Shown piece after piece: positions 51,066 to 59,023 of a DNA stretch of 64,000 nt. The position numbers and the translations under genes are program-made. The notes under the pieces were generated by a model that searched no databases, was not told the DNA's origin, and saw only the letters and a program-made list of their open reading frames with translations. Numbering within the stretch: position 1 is the stretch's first letter; each line of letters begins with the position of its first letter. The DNA comes from Bradyrhizobium macuxiense (lineage in GTDB: Bacteria > Pseudomonadota > Alphaproteobacteria > Rhizobiales > Xanthobacteraceae): NCBI RefSeq assembly GCF_007993935.1, contig NZ_VITY01000005.1:1-64000 (forward strand), written 5' to 3'.

Positions 51066-51150
51066 GTAGCCCGGATGGAGCGAAGCGCAATCCGGGAGCA
51101 GTTTGTCCGCTGCAAAGACCCCGGATTTCGCTTCGCTGCATCCGGGCTAC
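51066..51150. repeat. extragenic palindrome, GTAGCCCGGATGGAGC family
   Basis: GTAGCCCGGATGGAGCGAAG at the left is inverted as CTTCGCTGCATCCGGGCTAC at the right, with CAATCCGGG and CCCGGATTTCG inside. Same family as 47040-47160. Confidence 0.88.
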
Positions 51151-51159
51151 GCGCTTGCC

Positions 51160-52125
51160 TCAATAACCCCGCTTGCGATCGACCACGTTCTCCAGCTCGC
51201 CGCCCGCCTCGAAGCGCGCGATCTGCGCCGCGACGTATTTCGAGATCTCGTCGGCGTCGGTGTCGGCGGCGTTGTGCGGCGTCAGCACCAGCTTCGGGTG
51301 GCTCCAGAACGGGCTCGCCTCGGGCAGCGGCTCGGTCTCGAACACGTCGAGCGAGGCCGCGCCCAGCGTGCCGTCGTCGAGCGCGCGCAGGATGTCGGTC
51401 TCGTTCTGCAGGCCGCCGCGGCCGGCATTGATGATCACGGGCGCGCCGAGCGGGCTATCACGGTTCAGCTTGGCGAACGCCTCGCGGTTCAGCACATGCC
51501 GCGTATCCGGCGTCAGCGGCAGCAGGCAGACCAGGATGTTGGTCGCGCGCAGGAATGTGTCGAGCCCCTCAGTGCCGTGATGGCAGGCGATGCCGTCGAT
51601 CCGCTTCTCGCTGCGGCTCCAGCCGACGACGCGGAAGCCGAGCGCGCGCAGCGCTTGCGCCGCGGCCGCGCCGAGCGTGCCGAGCCCCATCACGCCGACG
51701 GTGATCGCGCTCGCCGCCCATTGATAGTCCGGCGCCCAGCGCTTCACGCGCTGCGATTCACGCAGATACAGCTCCTGGCGGTGATGCATCAGCACATGCA
51801 ACACGACATATTCGGTCATGCGGTCGGTGAGATCGGAGACCGCAACGCGCACCAGCGGCACGTTGGGCAGCGAGCGGTCGGCCATCATCGCGTCGACGCC
51901 GGCGCCGAGGTTGAAGATGACGCGCAGGTTCTTGAATGAAGCGAGCTCGCCCGGCTTCGGCTTCCACACCGCGGCGTAGTGCACCTCGGCGGGATCGACC
52001 GCGCCGTCCGGCAGCAGCACCACCGGGCGGTCCGGGCAGACCATGTCGAACCGCGCCTTCCAGCGCGCCGACGACCAGTTTTCCGAGCCGCCCTTGATCA
52101 GCAGCGCCAGTGCGCCCTTACCCAT
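51160..52125 (-). CDS. D-2-hydroxyacid dehydrogenase (GhrA-like)
   Basis: A 321-residue NAD(P)-dependent oxidoreductase similar to glyoxylate/hydroxypyruvate reductase A. The dinucleotide fold is VGVMGLGTLGAAAAQALRAL. The catalytic set appears as Arg in INAGRGGLQNE, Glu in VFETEPLPEASPFW and His in TPHNAADT. It would reduce glyoxylate or hydroxypyruvate, or another 2-keto acid. The gene stands alone between extragenic palindromes and a divergent broken gene. Confidence 0.88.
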   Translation of the reverse strand: MGKGALALLIKGGSENWSSARWKARFDMVCPDRPVVLLPDGAVDPAEVHYAAVWKPKPGELASFKNLRVIFNLGAGVDAMMADRSLPNVPLVRVAVSDLTDRMTEYVVLHVLMHHRQELYLRESQRVKRWAPDYQWAASAITVGVMGLGTLGAAAAQALRALGFRVVGWSRSEKRIDGIACHHGTEGLDTFLRATNILVCLLPLTPDTRHVLNREAFAKLNRDSPLGAPVIINAGRGGLQNETDILRALDDGTLGAASLDVFETEPLPEASPFWSHPKLVLTPHNAADTDADEISKYVAAQIARFEAGGELENVVDRKRGY

Positions 52126-52641
52126 CCGGATACCTCCAGTGTCAATGTGACATATGTCACAGAGCGAGTCCGACCCGCCCCCAATCTCCTGCCATCAACG
52201 GGGGAGAACTTCCATGCGCAAACTGATCCACACTGTGCTTCCATCCCGGCCGCCGTCGTCACGGCTTGCGCCGGCCCAAGCCGTGACCTTGTGCTCGCAA
52301 TTGCCGACACGCCTGCTCAGGCACAACCGGCCGTTGCTCCCGCTCAGGCTGCGCCCTCGGAGCCCACGACAGCACGCGTCTCACCTGGTGACGAGCAGCC
52401 ACATTCGTCACCGGGAGAGCGATGCGACCAAGGTGCCGGCGTCTCCTGGTGGCCGCACCATGACCGTCGCGGTGATCGCCTAGTGCGCCAGCGCCGCGCT
52501 CCAACGTTCGGTCCGTCGAGGCTCGCCTTGAGACTTCGATGAAAATCCAGAGCCGGCATCCGGAACTTAAATTTCTTTCGCTCGCGCTGTCGGCAGCGGG
52601 CATAATCGTTCGTTCTTGCAATGAACGGAGATGCCTTTTCG
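52126..52641. other. gap containing a broken small exported gene
   Basis: Most of the left part is occupied by the frameshifted gene at 52213. The remainder (52484-52641) shows no gene; it leads into the YCII gene. Confidence 0.4.
52213..52483 (+). pseudogene. small exported protein, frameshifted
   Basis: A strong ribosome site (CGGGGGAG) precedes ATG at 52213 and the start MRKLIHTVL. The continuation expected for a signal peptide, SIPAAVVTACAG, and an Ala/Pro/Gln-rich part (TPAQAQPAVAPAQAAPSEPT) are in another frame. The ending TKVPASPGGRTMTVAVIA is back in the first frame. Two compensating indels are the simplest reading; sequencing error is an alternative. Family unknown. Confidence 0.4.
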
Positions 52642-53010
52642 ATGCTGTACGCCATCCTCTGCTATCATGACGAAGACATGGTCGGTTCCTGGAGCAAGGA
52701 GCACGACGCCTCGGTCATGCAGAAATTGTCCGTCGTGCAGGACAAGCTTGCCAAGCAGGGCAAGCTCGGCCCGGTGGCGCGGCTGTTGCCGACCACCGCG
52801 GCGACCACGCTGCGCAAGGAAAACCCGCCGCTGGTGCTGGACGGCCCGTTCGCCGAGACCAAGGAGCAGCTGCTCGGCTTCTACCTGGTCGAGGGCAAGA
52901 ACCTCGACGAGGTGCTCGACATCGCGCGCGATCTCGGCGAGGCCAATCCCGGCGGCACCTATGAGATCCGCCCGGTCGGCTACTTCACTCGGGGGAGCGC
53001 AAAGACGTGA
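52642..53010 (+). CDS. YCII/DGPF domain protein
   Basis: A 122-residue protein of the YCII-related (DGPF) family: MLYAILCYHDEDMVGSWS, then PPLVLDGPFAETKEQLLGF with the name-giving DGPF, and a YEIRPVGYF end. Family members are small ferredoxin-like folds of unknown chemistry that travel with ECF sigma factors. ATG at 52642 is the usual family start; an ATG at 52621 would add seven residues. The stop overlaps the GTG of the sigma gene, so the two are co-translated. Confidence 0.88.
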   Translation: MLYAILCYHDEDMVGSWSKEHDASVMQKLSVVQDKLAKQGKLGPVARLLPTTAATTLRKENPPLVLDGPFAETKEQLLGFYLVEGKNLDEVLDIARDLGEANPGGTYEIRPVGYFTRGSAKT

Positions 53011-54284
53011 GCGTGACCGACACCGCCTGGATCGATGCCGCGCTGACGTCGGCGCGTCCCCAGGCGGTTGGCGCATTGCTGCGCTACTTCCGCAATCTCG
53101 ACACCGCCGAGGAAGCCTTCCAGAACGCCTGCCTGCGGGCGCTGAAGAGCTGGCCGCAGAACGGCCCGCCGCGCGACCCGGCGTCGTGGCTGATCATGGT
53201 CGGCCGCAATGTCGCGATCGACGACATCAGGCGCGGCAAGAAGCAGGAGGCGCTGCCCGACGACGACCGGGCGATCTCCGACCTCGACGACGCCGAAGAC
53301 GAGATCGCTGAGCGGCTCGACGGCTCGCATTACCGCGACGATATCCTGCGGCTGCTGTTCATCTGCTGTCACAAGGACCTGCCGCCGACCCAGCAGATCG
53401 CGCTGGCGCTGCGCATCGTCTCCGGCCTCACGGTGAAGCAGATCGCGCGCGCCTTCCTGGTCTCGGAAGCCGCGATGGAGCAGCGCATCACGCGGGCCAA
53501 GGCGCGCGTCGCCGACGCCAATGTGCCGTTCGAGACGCCCGGCGCGGTGGAGCGCAGCGAGCGGCTCGCCTCGGTCGCGGCGATGATCTATTTGATCTTC
53601 AACGAGGGCTATTCGGCGAGCGGCGACACCGCCGAGATCCGCTCGCCGCTGTGCGAGGAGGCGATCCGCCTCGCCCGTCTGCTGCTGCGGCTGTTCCAGA
53701 GCGAGCCGGAGATCATGGGGCTGACCGCGCTGCTGTTGTTGCAGCACGCCCGCGCCGAGGCACGTTTCGATGCCGACGGCCAGGTGATCCTGCTCGACGA
53801 CCAGGACCGCAGTCTGTGGAACCAGAAGCTGATCGCCGAGGGCGCAGCGCTGATCGACAAGGCGATGCGCCACCGCCGCAGCGGGCCCTATCAGGTGCAG
53901 GCCGCGATTGCCGCGCTGCACGCCCGCGCGGAGAAGCCCGAGGATACCGACTGGACCCAGATCGACCTGCTCTACGGCGCGCTCGAGGTCATGCAGCCGT
54001 CGCCGGTGATCACGCTCAACCGCGCGGTTGCGGTCTCCAAGGTGAAGGGGCCGGAAGCCGCGCTCGAGATGATCGAGCCGCTGGCGCCGCGGCTGTCGAA
54101 TTACTTCCACTACTTCGGCGTGCGCGGCGCCTTCCTGATGCAGCTCGGCCGCAACGAGGAGGCGCGTGTCGCCTTCGACCGCGCCATCGCGCTCGCCAAC
54201 ACCACGGCCGAAGCCGCCCACATCCGCATGCACATCGACCGCCTGATGCGCGACAGCCAGCCGCGCAATGTGAAGGCGAAGTAG
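53007..54284 (+). CDS. ECF sigma factor, DGPF-associated (ECF42-like)
   Basis: A 425-residue sigma factor, about twice the usual ECF size. Region 2 is in residues about 10-80 (DTAEEAFQNACLRALKSWP, ASWLIMVGRNVAIDDIRRG) and region 4 in about 125-170 (TVKQIARAFLVSEAAMEQRI). The remaining 240 residues are a conserved C-terminal extension with TPR-like helices, ending in EAALEMIEP and NEEARVAFDRAIAL, typical of ECF42. No anti-sigma gene is present; the extension and the DGPF partner are thought to control activity. GTG at 53007 overlaps the upstream stop (GTGA). Confidence 0.9.
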   Translation: MSVTDTAWIDAALTSARPQAVGALLRYFRNLDTAEEAFQNACLRALKSWPQNGPPRDPASWLIMVGRNVAIDDIRRGKKQEALPDDDRAISDLDDAEDEIAERLDGSHYRDDILRLLFICCHKDLPPTQQIALALRIVSGLTVKQIARAFLVSEAAMEQRITRAKARVADANVPFETPGAVERSERLASVAAMIYLIFNEGYSASGDTAEIRSPLCEEAIRLARLLLRLFQSEPEIMGLTALLLLQHARAEARFDADGQVILLDDQDRSLWNQKLIAEGAALIDKAMRHRRSGPYQVQAAIAALHARAEKPEDTDWTQIDLLYGALEVMQPSPVITLNRAVAVSKVKGPEAALEMIEPLAPRLSNYFHYFGVRGAFLMQLGRNEEARVAFDRAIALANTTAEAAHIRMHIDRLMRDSQPRNVKAK

Positions 54285-54341
54285 GGCGCGCGCCTGGTTG
54301 CGCGTTGTTCGCGTCCAGGCTGAGAGACTTCCCGTGCAACA

Positions 54342-54379
54342 CCCCTCTCCCTAACCCTCCCCCGCAAGGGGGGAGGGAA
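54342..54379. repeat. CCCTCTCCC...GGGAGGG hairpin repeat
   Basis: CCTCCCCCGCAAGGGGGGAGG is the stem, preceded by CCCCTCTCCCTAAC. It lies about 60 bases after the sigma-factor stop and may help end its transcript. Confidence 0.8.
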
Positions 54380-54507
54380 CCCTTCCGCCGGTGGCTTCCT
54401 CACACGAACGCCGAAACGATGTGAGCGCGACGGGTCGCGCATCCGGCATGCAACGTCCCTTCCTCGGTGATCGCCAATAATTGCGTGAGGTGGGCAGGCG
54501 GCTCAGG

Positions 54508-54545
54508 CTCCCTCCCCCCTTGCGGGGGAGGGTTGGGGAGAGGGG
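54508..54545. repeat. inverse copy of the hairpin repeat
   Basis: CTCCCTCCCCCTTGCGGGGG followed by AGGGTTGGGGAGAGGGG is the reverse complement of the element at 54342, with few differences. Confidence 0.8.
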
Positions 54546-54701
54546 TAAGTCCCAGGCGAGCTCGTCGACATCGCCTCAACAGTTTGGTCGCGCGATCGCG
54601 CCTCTCGTCGCGCTCCGAAAAATTCTTCCCGCGCGTTGTCGGTCCCGTATCTCACCGTTCGTCTTGATGACAAAGCATCACCAAGCGTTACGGAGCCCGT
54701 C

Positions 54702-55112
54702 ATGTCGACGATCGTCGAGACCGAAGTCTCAAAGCCCGCCCGCATCACCGGCCGCGTCATGAGCGGCGTGGTCGTTCTTTTCCTGCTGTTCGATGGCGCC
54801 ATCAAGCTGCTGCCGTTGCCGGTCGTCACCGAGACCATGGACAAGATGGGCTGGGGCGCGAGCGATACGCTGGCGCGCAGCCTCGGCATTATCACCATCG
54901 TCTGCACGCTGCTGTACTCGGTGCCGCCGACCTCGATCCTCGGCGCCATCCTGCTCACCGGCTATCTCGGCGGCGCGATCGCATCGCATGTGCGGATCGG
55001 CAGCCCGCTGTTCACCCACACGCTGTTCGGGCTCTATCTCGGCCTGATGGTGTGGGGCGGGCTCTATCTGCGCGACGGCAATCTGCGTGCGCTGCTTCCG
55101 TTCCGCCGCTGA
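54702..55112 (+). CDS. DoxX family membrane protein
   Basis: A 136-residue protein with four membrane helices: GRVMSGVVVLFLLFDGAIKL, LGIITIVCTLLYSVPPTSIL, GAILLTGYLGGAIASHVRIG and LFGLYLGLMVWGGLYLRDG. The F.FDG..KL and GYLGGA.A.H.R features identify the DoxX-like family, linked to thiol and oxidative stress handling in other bacteria. ATG at 54702 follows CGGAG. The next gene begins 88 bases later on the same strand, so co-transcription is possible. Confidence 0.88.
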   Translation: MSTIVETEVSKPARITGRVMSGVVVLFLLFDGAIKLLPLPVVTETMDKMGWGASDTLARSLGIITIVCTLLYSVPPTSILGAILLTGYLGGAIASHVRIGSPLFTHTLFGLYLGLMVWGGLYLRDGNLRALLPFRR

Positions 55113-55200
55113 GTTGGCTTGACGCGTTTGCTTCATGCGAACCGCTGCCCACTTCGTTCGAAACGCTCTAATTCTTCAATTCATGCATTTGGAGACCATC

Positions 55201-55737
55201 ATGTTCGAGACCCTTGCCATCATCGCGATTGTCCTTGCGGTCGCGATTGCCGTCGTCCTCATCCTCGCGGCGACCAAGCCGAGCACGTTCCGCGTCACGC
55301 GCGCCACCAGCATCAAGGCGCCGGCCGAACGGATCTTTCCGCTGATCGACGATTTCCGGCAGTGGACGGTCTGGTCGCCCTACGAGAACCGGGATCCGGA
55401 CATGAAGCGCACCTATGACGGCGCCGGGCGCGGGCAGGGCGCGGTCTATGCCTGGGACGGCAACAAGAATGTCGGCACCGGCCGCATGGAGATCCTGCAG
55501 TCGTCCGCGCCGTCGAAGGTCGTCATCAAGCTCGATTTCCTCAAGCCGTTCGAGGGCCACAACACCGCCGAGTTCACAATGCTGCCGCAGGGAGATGCGA
55601 CCAACGTCACATGGACCATGTATGGTCCGGCCGTCTTCATGTCGAAGGTGATGCAGGTGTTCATGAACCTGGACCACATGATCGGCAAGGATTTCGAGGT
55701 CGGCCTCGCCAATCTGAAGAAGCTGACGGAAAGATAG
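55201..55737 (+). CDS. membrane-anchored SRPBCC protein
   Basis: A 178-residue protein. Residues 3-24 (ETLAIIAIVLAVAIAVVLIL) are a membrane anchor. The rest is a polyketide-cyclase-like SRPBCC domain: ATSIKAPAERIFPLIDDFRQ, WTVWSPYENRDPDMKRTYDG and a C-terminal helix (GKDFEVGLANLKKLTE). It would bind a hydrophobic ligand on the outer face of the inner membrane. ATG at 55201 is preceded by GGAGACC. Neighbours DoxX and VOC on the same strand suggest a stress-related group but no specific pathway. Confidence 0.88.
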   Translation: MFETLAIIAIVLAVAIAVVLILAATKPSTFRVTRATSIKAPAERIFPLIDDFRQWTVWSPYENRDPDMKRTYDGAGRGQGAVYAWDGNKNVGTGRMEILQSSAPSKVVIKLDFLKPFEGHNTAEFTMLPQGDATNVTWTMYGPAVFMSKVMQVFMNLDHMIGKDFEVGLANLKKLTER

Positions 55738-55816
55738 CGCGTTTTCGAGCCAAGTGGTTTACCGGTTCGCGTGAAGAAAACGCGCCAGAACCAGAATCTA
55801 CCCAAGGGAGCATGCG

Positions 55817-56227
55817 ATGCAGGTCAACCCCTATCTCTCCTACGACGGCAATTGCGGCGCCGCGCTGAAATTCTACGAGAAGGTCCTCGGTGCGCGGATC
55901 GAGGAAACCTTCCCCTACGGCGAGGGCAATCCGGAGATGCAGACGCCGCCCGGCTGGAAGGACAAGATCATGCACGCCCGCCTCACGATCGACGGCGAGA
56001 TCATCATGGCCTCCGACGCCCCGCCCGGCCACTTCCAGAAGTCGCAGGGCTTTCACGTCGCGCTGCAGGTCGAGGATCCCGCCGAGGCCGAACGCCGCTT
56101 CAAGGCGCTGTCCGAAGGCGGCACGGTCACCATGCCGTTCGGCAAGACCTTCTTCTCCAACGGCTTCGGCATGTGCGTCGATCAGTTCGGCATCCCCTGG
56201 ATGGTGAACTGCCCGCAGCAGATGTAG
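55817..56227 (+). CDS. VOC family protein, PhnB-like
   Basis: A 136-residue protein with two glyoxalase/bleomycin-resistance modules: VNPYLSYDGNCGAALKFYEK at the start and FFSNGFGMCVDQFGIPWMVN at the end, the latter diagnostic of PhnB-like proteins. Metal-binding residues of true glyoxalases are only partly present, so a binding role is as likely as catalysis. ATG at 55817 follows AAGGGAG. A palindromic repeat lies downstream. Confidence 0.88.
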   Translation: MQVNPYLSYDGNCGAALKFYEKVLGARIEETFPYGEGNPEMQTPPGWKDKIMHARLTIDGEIIMASDAPPGHFQKSQGFHVALQVEDPAEAERRFKALSEGGTVTMPFGKTFFSNGFGMCVDQFGIPWMVNCPQQM

Positions 56228-56250
56228 GGCGGACTACTTCCAGCCTGTCG

Positions 56251-56359
56251 CCGTCATCCTGAGGTGCGAGCCTCTTCGGCGAGCCTCGAAGGATGGACGG
56301 CCCGGCTGGTGGCCGTCGACCCTTCGAGGCTCGCTGCGCTCGCACCTCAGGGTGACGGG
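56251..56359. repeat. extragenic palindrome, CCGTCATCCTGAGGTGCGAG family
   Basis: Left arm CCGTCATCCTGAGGTGCGAG is matched by CTCGCACCTCAGGGTGACGG at the right; CCTCGAAGGATG and CCCTTCGAGG pair inside. Related elements are at 59615 and 60665. Confidence 0.88.
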
Positions 56360-56518
56360 GCAAGATAGAGGCTAAGAAACGTAGAGTGGAAGCGTAACCC
56401 ACGTCGGTCTCTCATCCGCGCGACTGCCGTGTGGCGACAACGGTGGGTTACGCCTTCCGCCTTCGCTCGTTGAGCTACGGCGGACGCAGTCGGCTTACCC
56501 ACCCTACGAGATCGCGCC

Positions 56519-56962
56519 TCACCTGCACCGCGGATAGATCGCCGCGAGTTCGCGGCCGCGCAGCAGCAGCAGGTGCGAGGTCAGGCCGCCGCGGCGCACG
56601 ATCCAGTTGCGCACCGGCGCCGGATAGGCTTGCAGCACGGCGACGGATGCTTCCGGCTCTGCATAGGTCCGGCCGCGTTGGTCGATCGAGCGTGCGGCGT
56701 GGAAGCCGAGCACGGCGCGCCGTGTCACGCAGATGCGGTCGCCCGGCACCATCGAGAGCACCAGCGTGCAGGCCGACAGGCACGGCCCGTCGATCACCAC
56801 GCGCTCGCCGGACTCGCGCACCTTATCGAACAGATCGATGAACGGACCGACTTGTCCGCCGGGGCTGGCAAGGATACGAACGTCGGCGTCAGCGCTTGAG
56901 ACATCGGCAAGCAGCGCCGCCATCCCCAGGATCATGATCGTCCAGATCGCCCCGATACGCAT
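56519..56962 (-). CDS. hypothetical exported protein, ClpP/crotonase-like fold
   Basis: A 147-residue protein with signal peptide MRIGAIWTIMILGMAALLAD cleaved near SSADA. The centre VVIDGPCLSACTLVLSMVPG resembles the oxyanion/nucleophile region of periplasmic ClpP-like proteins (G.C.SAC), and AVLGFHAARS supplies the following GxHxA-like part. Catalysis is not assured. A conserved C-terminus (RRGGLTSHLLLLRGRELA) is of unknown role. ATG at 56962 is chosen for the signal peptide. It is transcribed alone, and a palindromic repeat lies upstream. Confidence 0.68.
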   Translation of the reverse strand: MRIGAIWTIMILGMAALLADVSSADADVRILASPGGQVGPFIDLFDKVRESGERVVIDGPCLSACTLVLSMVPGDRICVTRRAVLGFHAARSIDQRGRTYAEPEASVAVLQAYPAPVRNWIVRRGGLTSHLLLLRGRELAAIYPRCR

Positions 56963-57011
56963 GTGGCGGTTCCTTCCGTTGACGTCGCTCTGGCTCGCGC
57001 CGAGCCCTGGG

Positions 57012-57056
57012 GCATGATCCGGAAAAGTGTGAAGCGGTTTTCCCAAGGGGTCATGC
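57012..57056. repeat. 45-bp palindromic repeat, GCATGATC...TCATGC
   Basis: GCATGATCCGGAAAAGTGTG followed by AAGCGGTTTTCCC and TCATGC. An imperfect hairpin whose sister copy is at 58145-58189. Confidence 0.88.
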
Positions 57057-57097
57057 TCAGGCTGAGAGCATAGGCTAGCTCATGCGGCGACAGTTTG

Positions 57098-58111
57098 TCA
57101 GTCTGCGCCGGAGACGCCGGCCTCGGCAAAGGTCGCCATGCCGCCGTGGCAGGCGAGCGCCGCGCGCAACAGCAGGATCGCAATCCCCGCGCCCGAAGCT
57201 TCGCCGAGCCGCATCTCGAGATCGAGCAAGGGCGCGAGCTGAAGTTCGCGCAGCAATTCGCGATGGCCGAGTTCGGCCGAGACGTGCCCGGCGCGGCAAT
57301 GCGCGAGGCCGTTGGGTGCCAGCCGCGCCAGCGGCAGTACCGCCGACGTCGCGACGAAGCCGTCGAGCAGCACCGGGATCGATCTTGCACGCGCCGCCAG
57401 CACGGCACCGAAGATGGCCGCGAGCTCGCGCCCGCCGAGCGCGACCGCGACAGCGAGCGGATCGTCGAGCAGGTTGCGGTGCATTTTGAGCGCGGTATCG
57501 ATCGTGGTGCGCTTGCGCAGCAGGCCGGCATCGTCGACGCCGGTGCCGCGGCCGGCCCAGCGCGCGCCGCGCCCGCCCATTAATGCCGCGCACAGCGTCG
57601 CGGCCACCGTCGTGTTGGCAATCCCCATCTCGCCGACCACCAGCAAATCGCATTGCTCCGGCACGGCGCGCCAGCCGGTGTCGAGCGCGACCAGGAAATC
57701 AGCGCCGTCCATCGCCGTCGCCATCGTGAAATCGCGGGTCGGCCGCGCCAGCTCGAGCGCCTCGACGCGCAACTCGGCCCCGGCAAGCTTTGCGATCTGG
57801 TTGATCGCGGCGCCTCCCGCGGCAAAATTCGCCACCATCTGCGCGGTGACCTCGGACGGATAGGCGGAGACGCCGCGCTCGGCGATGCCGTGATTGCCTG
57901 CAAACACCGCGATGGTGACCTTATCGAGCCGGGGGATCTCGCTCCCCTGCCAGCGCGCCAGCCAGATCGCTGCCTCCTCCAGCCGGCCGAGGCTGCCCGG
58001 CGGCTTGGTCAGGTTCTGCTGGCGCAGGGTAGCCGTCGCAGCGCTCGCCTCGTCGCCGTCGGGCAGGTCGCGACAAAAGCTGCGGATGTCGTCTAGACTA
58101 TTGAACTGCAT
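57098..58111 (-). CDS. cobT: nicotinate-nucleotide--DMB phosphoribosyltransferase
   Basis: A 337-residue enzyme that makes alpha-ribazole phosphate from nicotinate mononucleotide and 5,6-dimethylbenzimidazole, for the lower ligand of cobalamin. Motifs: LTKPPGSLGRLEEAAIWLA, FAGNHGIAERGVSAYPSEVT, VVGEMGIANTTVAATL, GRGTGVDD and, late, the GHVSAELGH region before the C-terminal catalytic Glu-containing helix. Length is normal. ATG at 58111 starts the recognisable protein; the frame is open a little further. It is divergent from cobS, and the 154-base gap holds two hairpins. No cobalamin riboswitch was recognised. Confidence 0.93.
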   Translation of the reverse strand: MQFNSLDDIRSFCRDLPDGDEASAATATLRQQNLTKPPGSLGRLEEAAIWLARWQGSEIPRLDKVTIAVFAGNHGIAERGVSAYPSEVTAQMVANFAAGGAAINQIAKLAGAELRVEALELARPTRDFTMATAMDGADFLVALDTGWRAVPEQCDLLVVGEMGIANTTVAATLCAALMGGRGARWAGRGTGVDDAGLLRKRTTIDTALKMHRNLLDDPLAVAVALGGRELAAIFGAVLAARARSIPVLLDGFVATSAVLPLARLAPNGLAHCRAGHVSAELGHRELLRELQLAPLLDLEMRLGEASGAGIAILLLRAALACHGGMATFAEAGVSGAD

Positions 58112-58144
58112 GCGATTCCCTCGTCGAGCGGGCCGCAAACTAAA

Positions 58145-58189
58145 GCATGATCCGGAAAAGTGTGAAGCGGTTTTCCGAGGAGATCATGC
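58145..58189. repeat. 45-bp palindromic repeat, second copy
   Basis: Nearly identical to 57012-57056: GCATGATCCGGAAAAGTGTG, AAGCGGTTTTCC, then GATCATGC. It lies just upstream of cobT. Confidence 0.88.
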
Positions 58190-58201
58190 CCAATCAAGAG
58201 G

Positions 58202-58244
58202 CTAAAGCGCGATGACGATCTGACCCGATCCCATCGCGCTTTAG
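58202..58244. repeat. 13-bp perfect inverted repeat upstream of cobS
   Basis: CTAAAGCGCGATG (58202-58214) and CATCGCGCTTTAG (58232-58244), 17-base loop, ending 21 bases before the cobS start. It may be an extragenic palindrome or a regulatory hairpin in the leader. Confidence 0.82.
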
Positions 58245-58265
58245 TGCAATTTGAAGGCTACGACC

Positions 58266-59018
58266 ATGCGTGAGTTGCTCGACGATCTCAGGACCGCCAC
58301 CGCCTTCCTGACCCGGCTGCCGATGCCGCTTCCGGACGGCGCGCGGCCGGAGGGTTTTGCTCGGGCACAGCGGCTGTTTCCGCTGGTCGGGGCGGGCATC
58401 GGCGCTGCGATCGGCCTGCTCTGCCTGCTGCTGCGGACGATCGGTGTCCCGGATCTGGCCGCGGCGGCGCTGGCGCTCGGCGGCGGCGCGCTCCTGACCG
58501 GCGCACTGCATGAAGATGGGCTTGCCGATGTCGCCGACGGATTCGGCGGCGGCCGCGATCCTGCGGCCAAGCTCGAGATCATGCGCGACAGCCGGCTCGG
58601 CACCTATGGCGCACTGGCGCTGGTGGTGAGCTTTGCCACCAGGCTTGCGGCGCTGGCCGCGCTTCCCGATGGCATGGTGGTGCAGGGCCTGATCGCGGCC
58701 CATGCGCTCGGCCGCGGCGTGCTGCCGTGGATCGCGATCAGCCTGCCTTACGCGCGCAAGGATGGGCTCGCGGCCAATGCCGGCCGGCCCGATGGTGCGA
58801 TCGCGACGGTTGCGGCAGGCATCGCCCTGGTGATCGCAATCCTCGCTCTGCCCCTCGGCAGCGCGCTGCTGGCTGCAATCGCGGCCGGGGCAAGCGCGCT
58901 GATCATGGCGCTGCTGGCAAAGCGGCAGATCGGCGGCCAGACCGGCGACGTGCTTGGCGGCGCCGAGCAGGTTGCGGAGACCGCGATCCTGGTGTTGCTT
59001 GCGGCGCGGTTGGGGTAA
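58266..59018 (+). CDS. cobS: adenosylcobinamide-GDP ribazoletransferase
   Basis: A 250-residue membrane enzyme that joins adenosylcobinamide-GDP to alpha-ribazole (phosphate), completing cobalamin. Typical parts: ATAFLTRLPMP, RLFPLVGAGIGAAIGLL, LLTGALHEDGLADVADGFGG with the acidic metal-binding motif, and RDSRLGTYGALALVV. About six membrane segments are seen. ATG at 58266 (MRELLDDLR) is preferred over TTG at 58251. The phosphatase gene follows after five bases, so they form an operon. Confidence 0.93.
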   Translation: MRELLDDLRTATAFLTRLPMPLPDGARPEGFARAQRLFPLVGAGIGAAIGLLCLLLRTIGVPDLAAAALALGGGALLTGALHEDGLADVADGFGGGRDPAAKLEIMRDSRLGTYGALALVVSFATRLAALAALPDGMVVQGLIAAHALGRGVLPWIAISLPYARKDGLAANAGRPDGAIATVAAGIALVIAILALPLGSALLAAIAAGASALIMALLAKRQIGGQTGDVLGGAEQVAETAILVLLAARLG

Positions 59019-59023
59019 GCGAA

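Larger units (their letters stand above)
54285..54701. other. gap with two inverted palindromic repeats
   Basis: No gene is supported. The two related GC-rich repeats at 54342 and 54508 lie in opposite orientation about 130 bases apart. The right end must carry the promoter of the DoxX gene. Confidence 0.45.
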
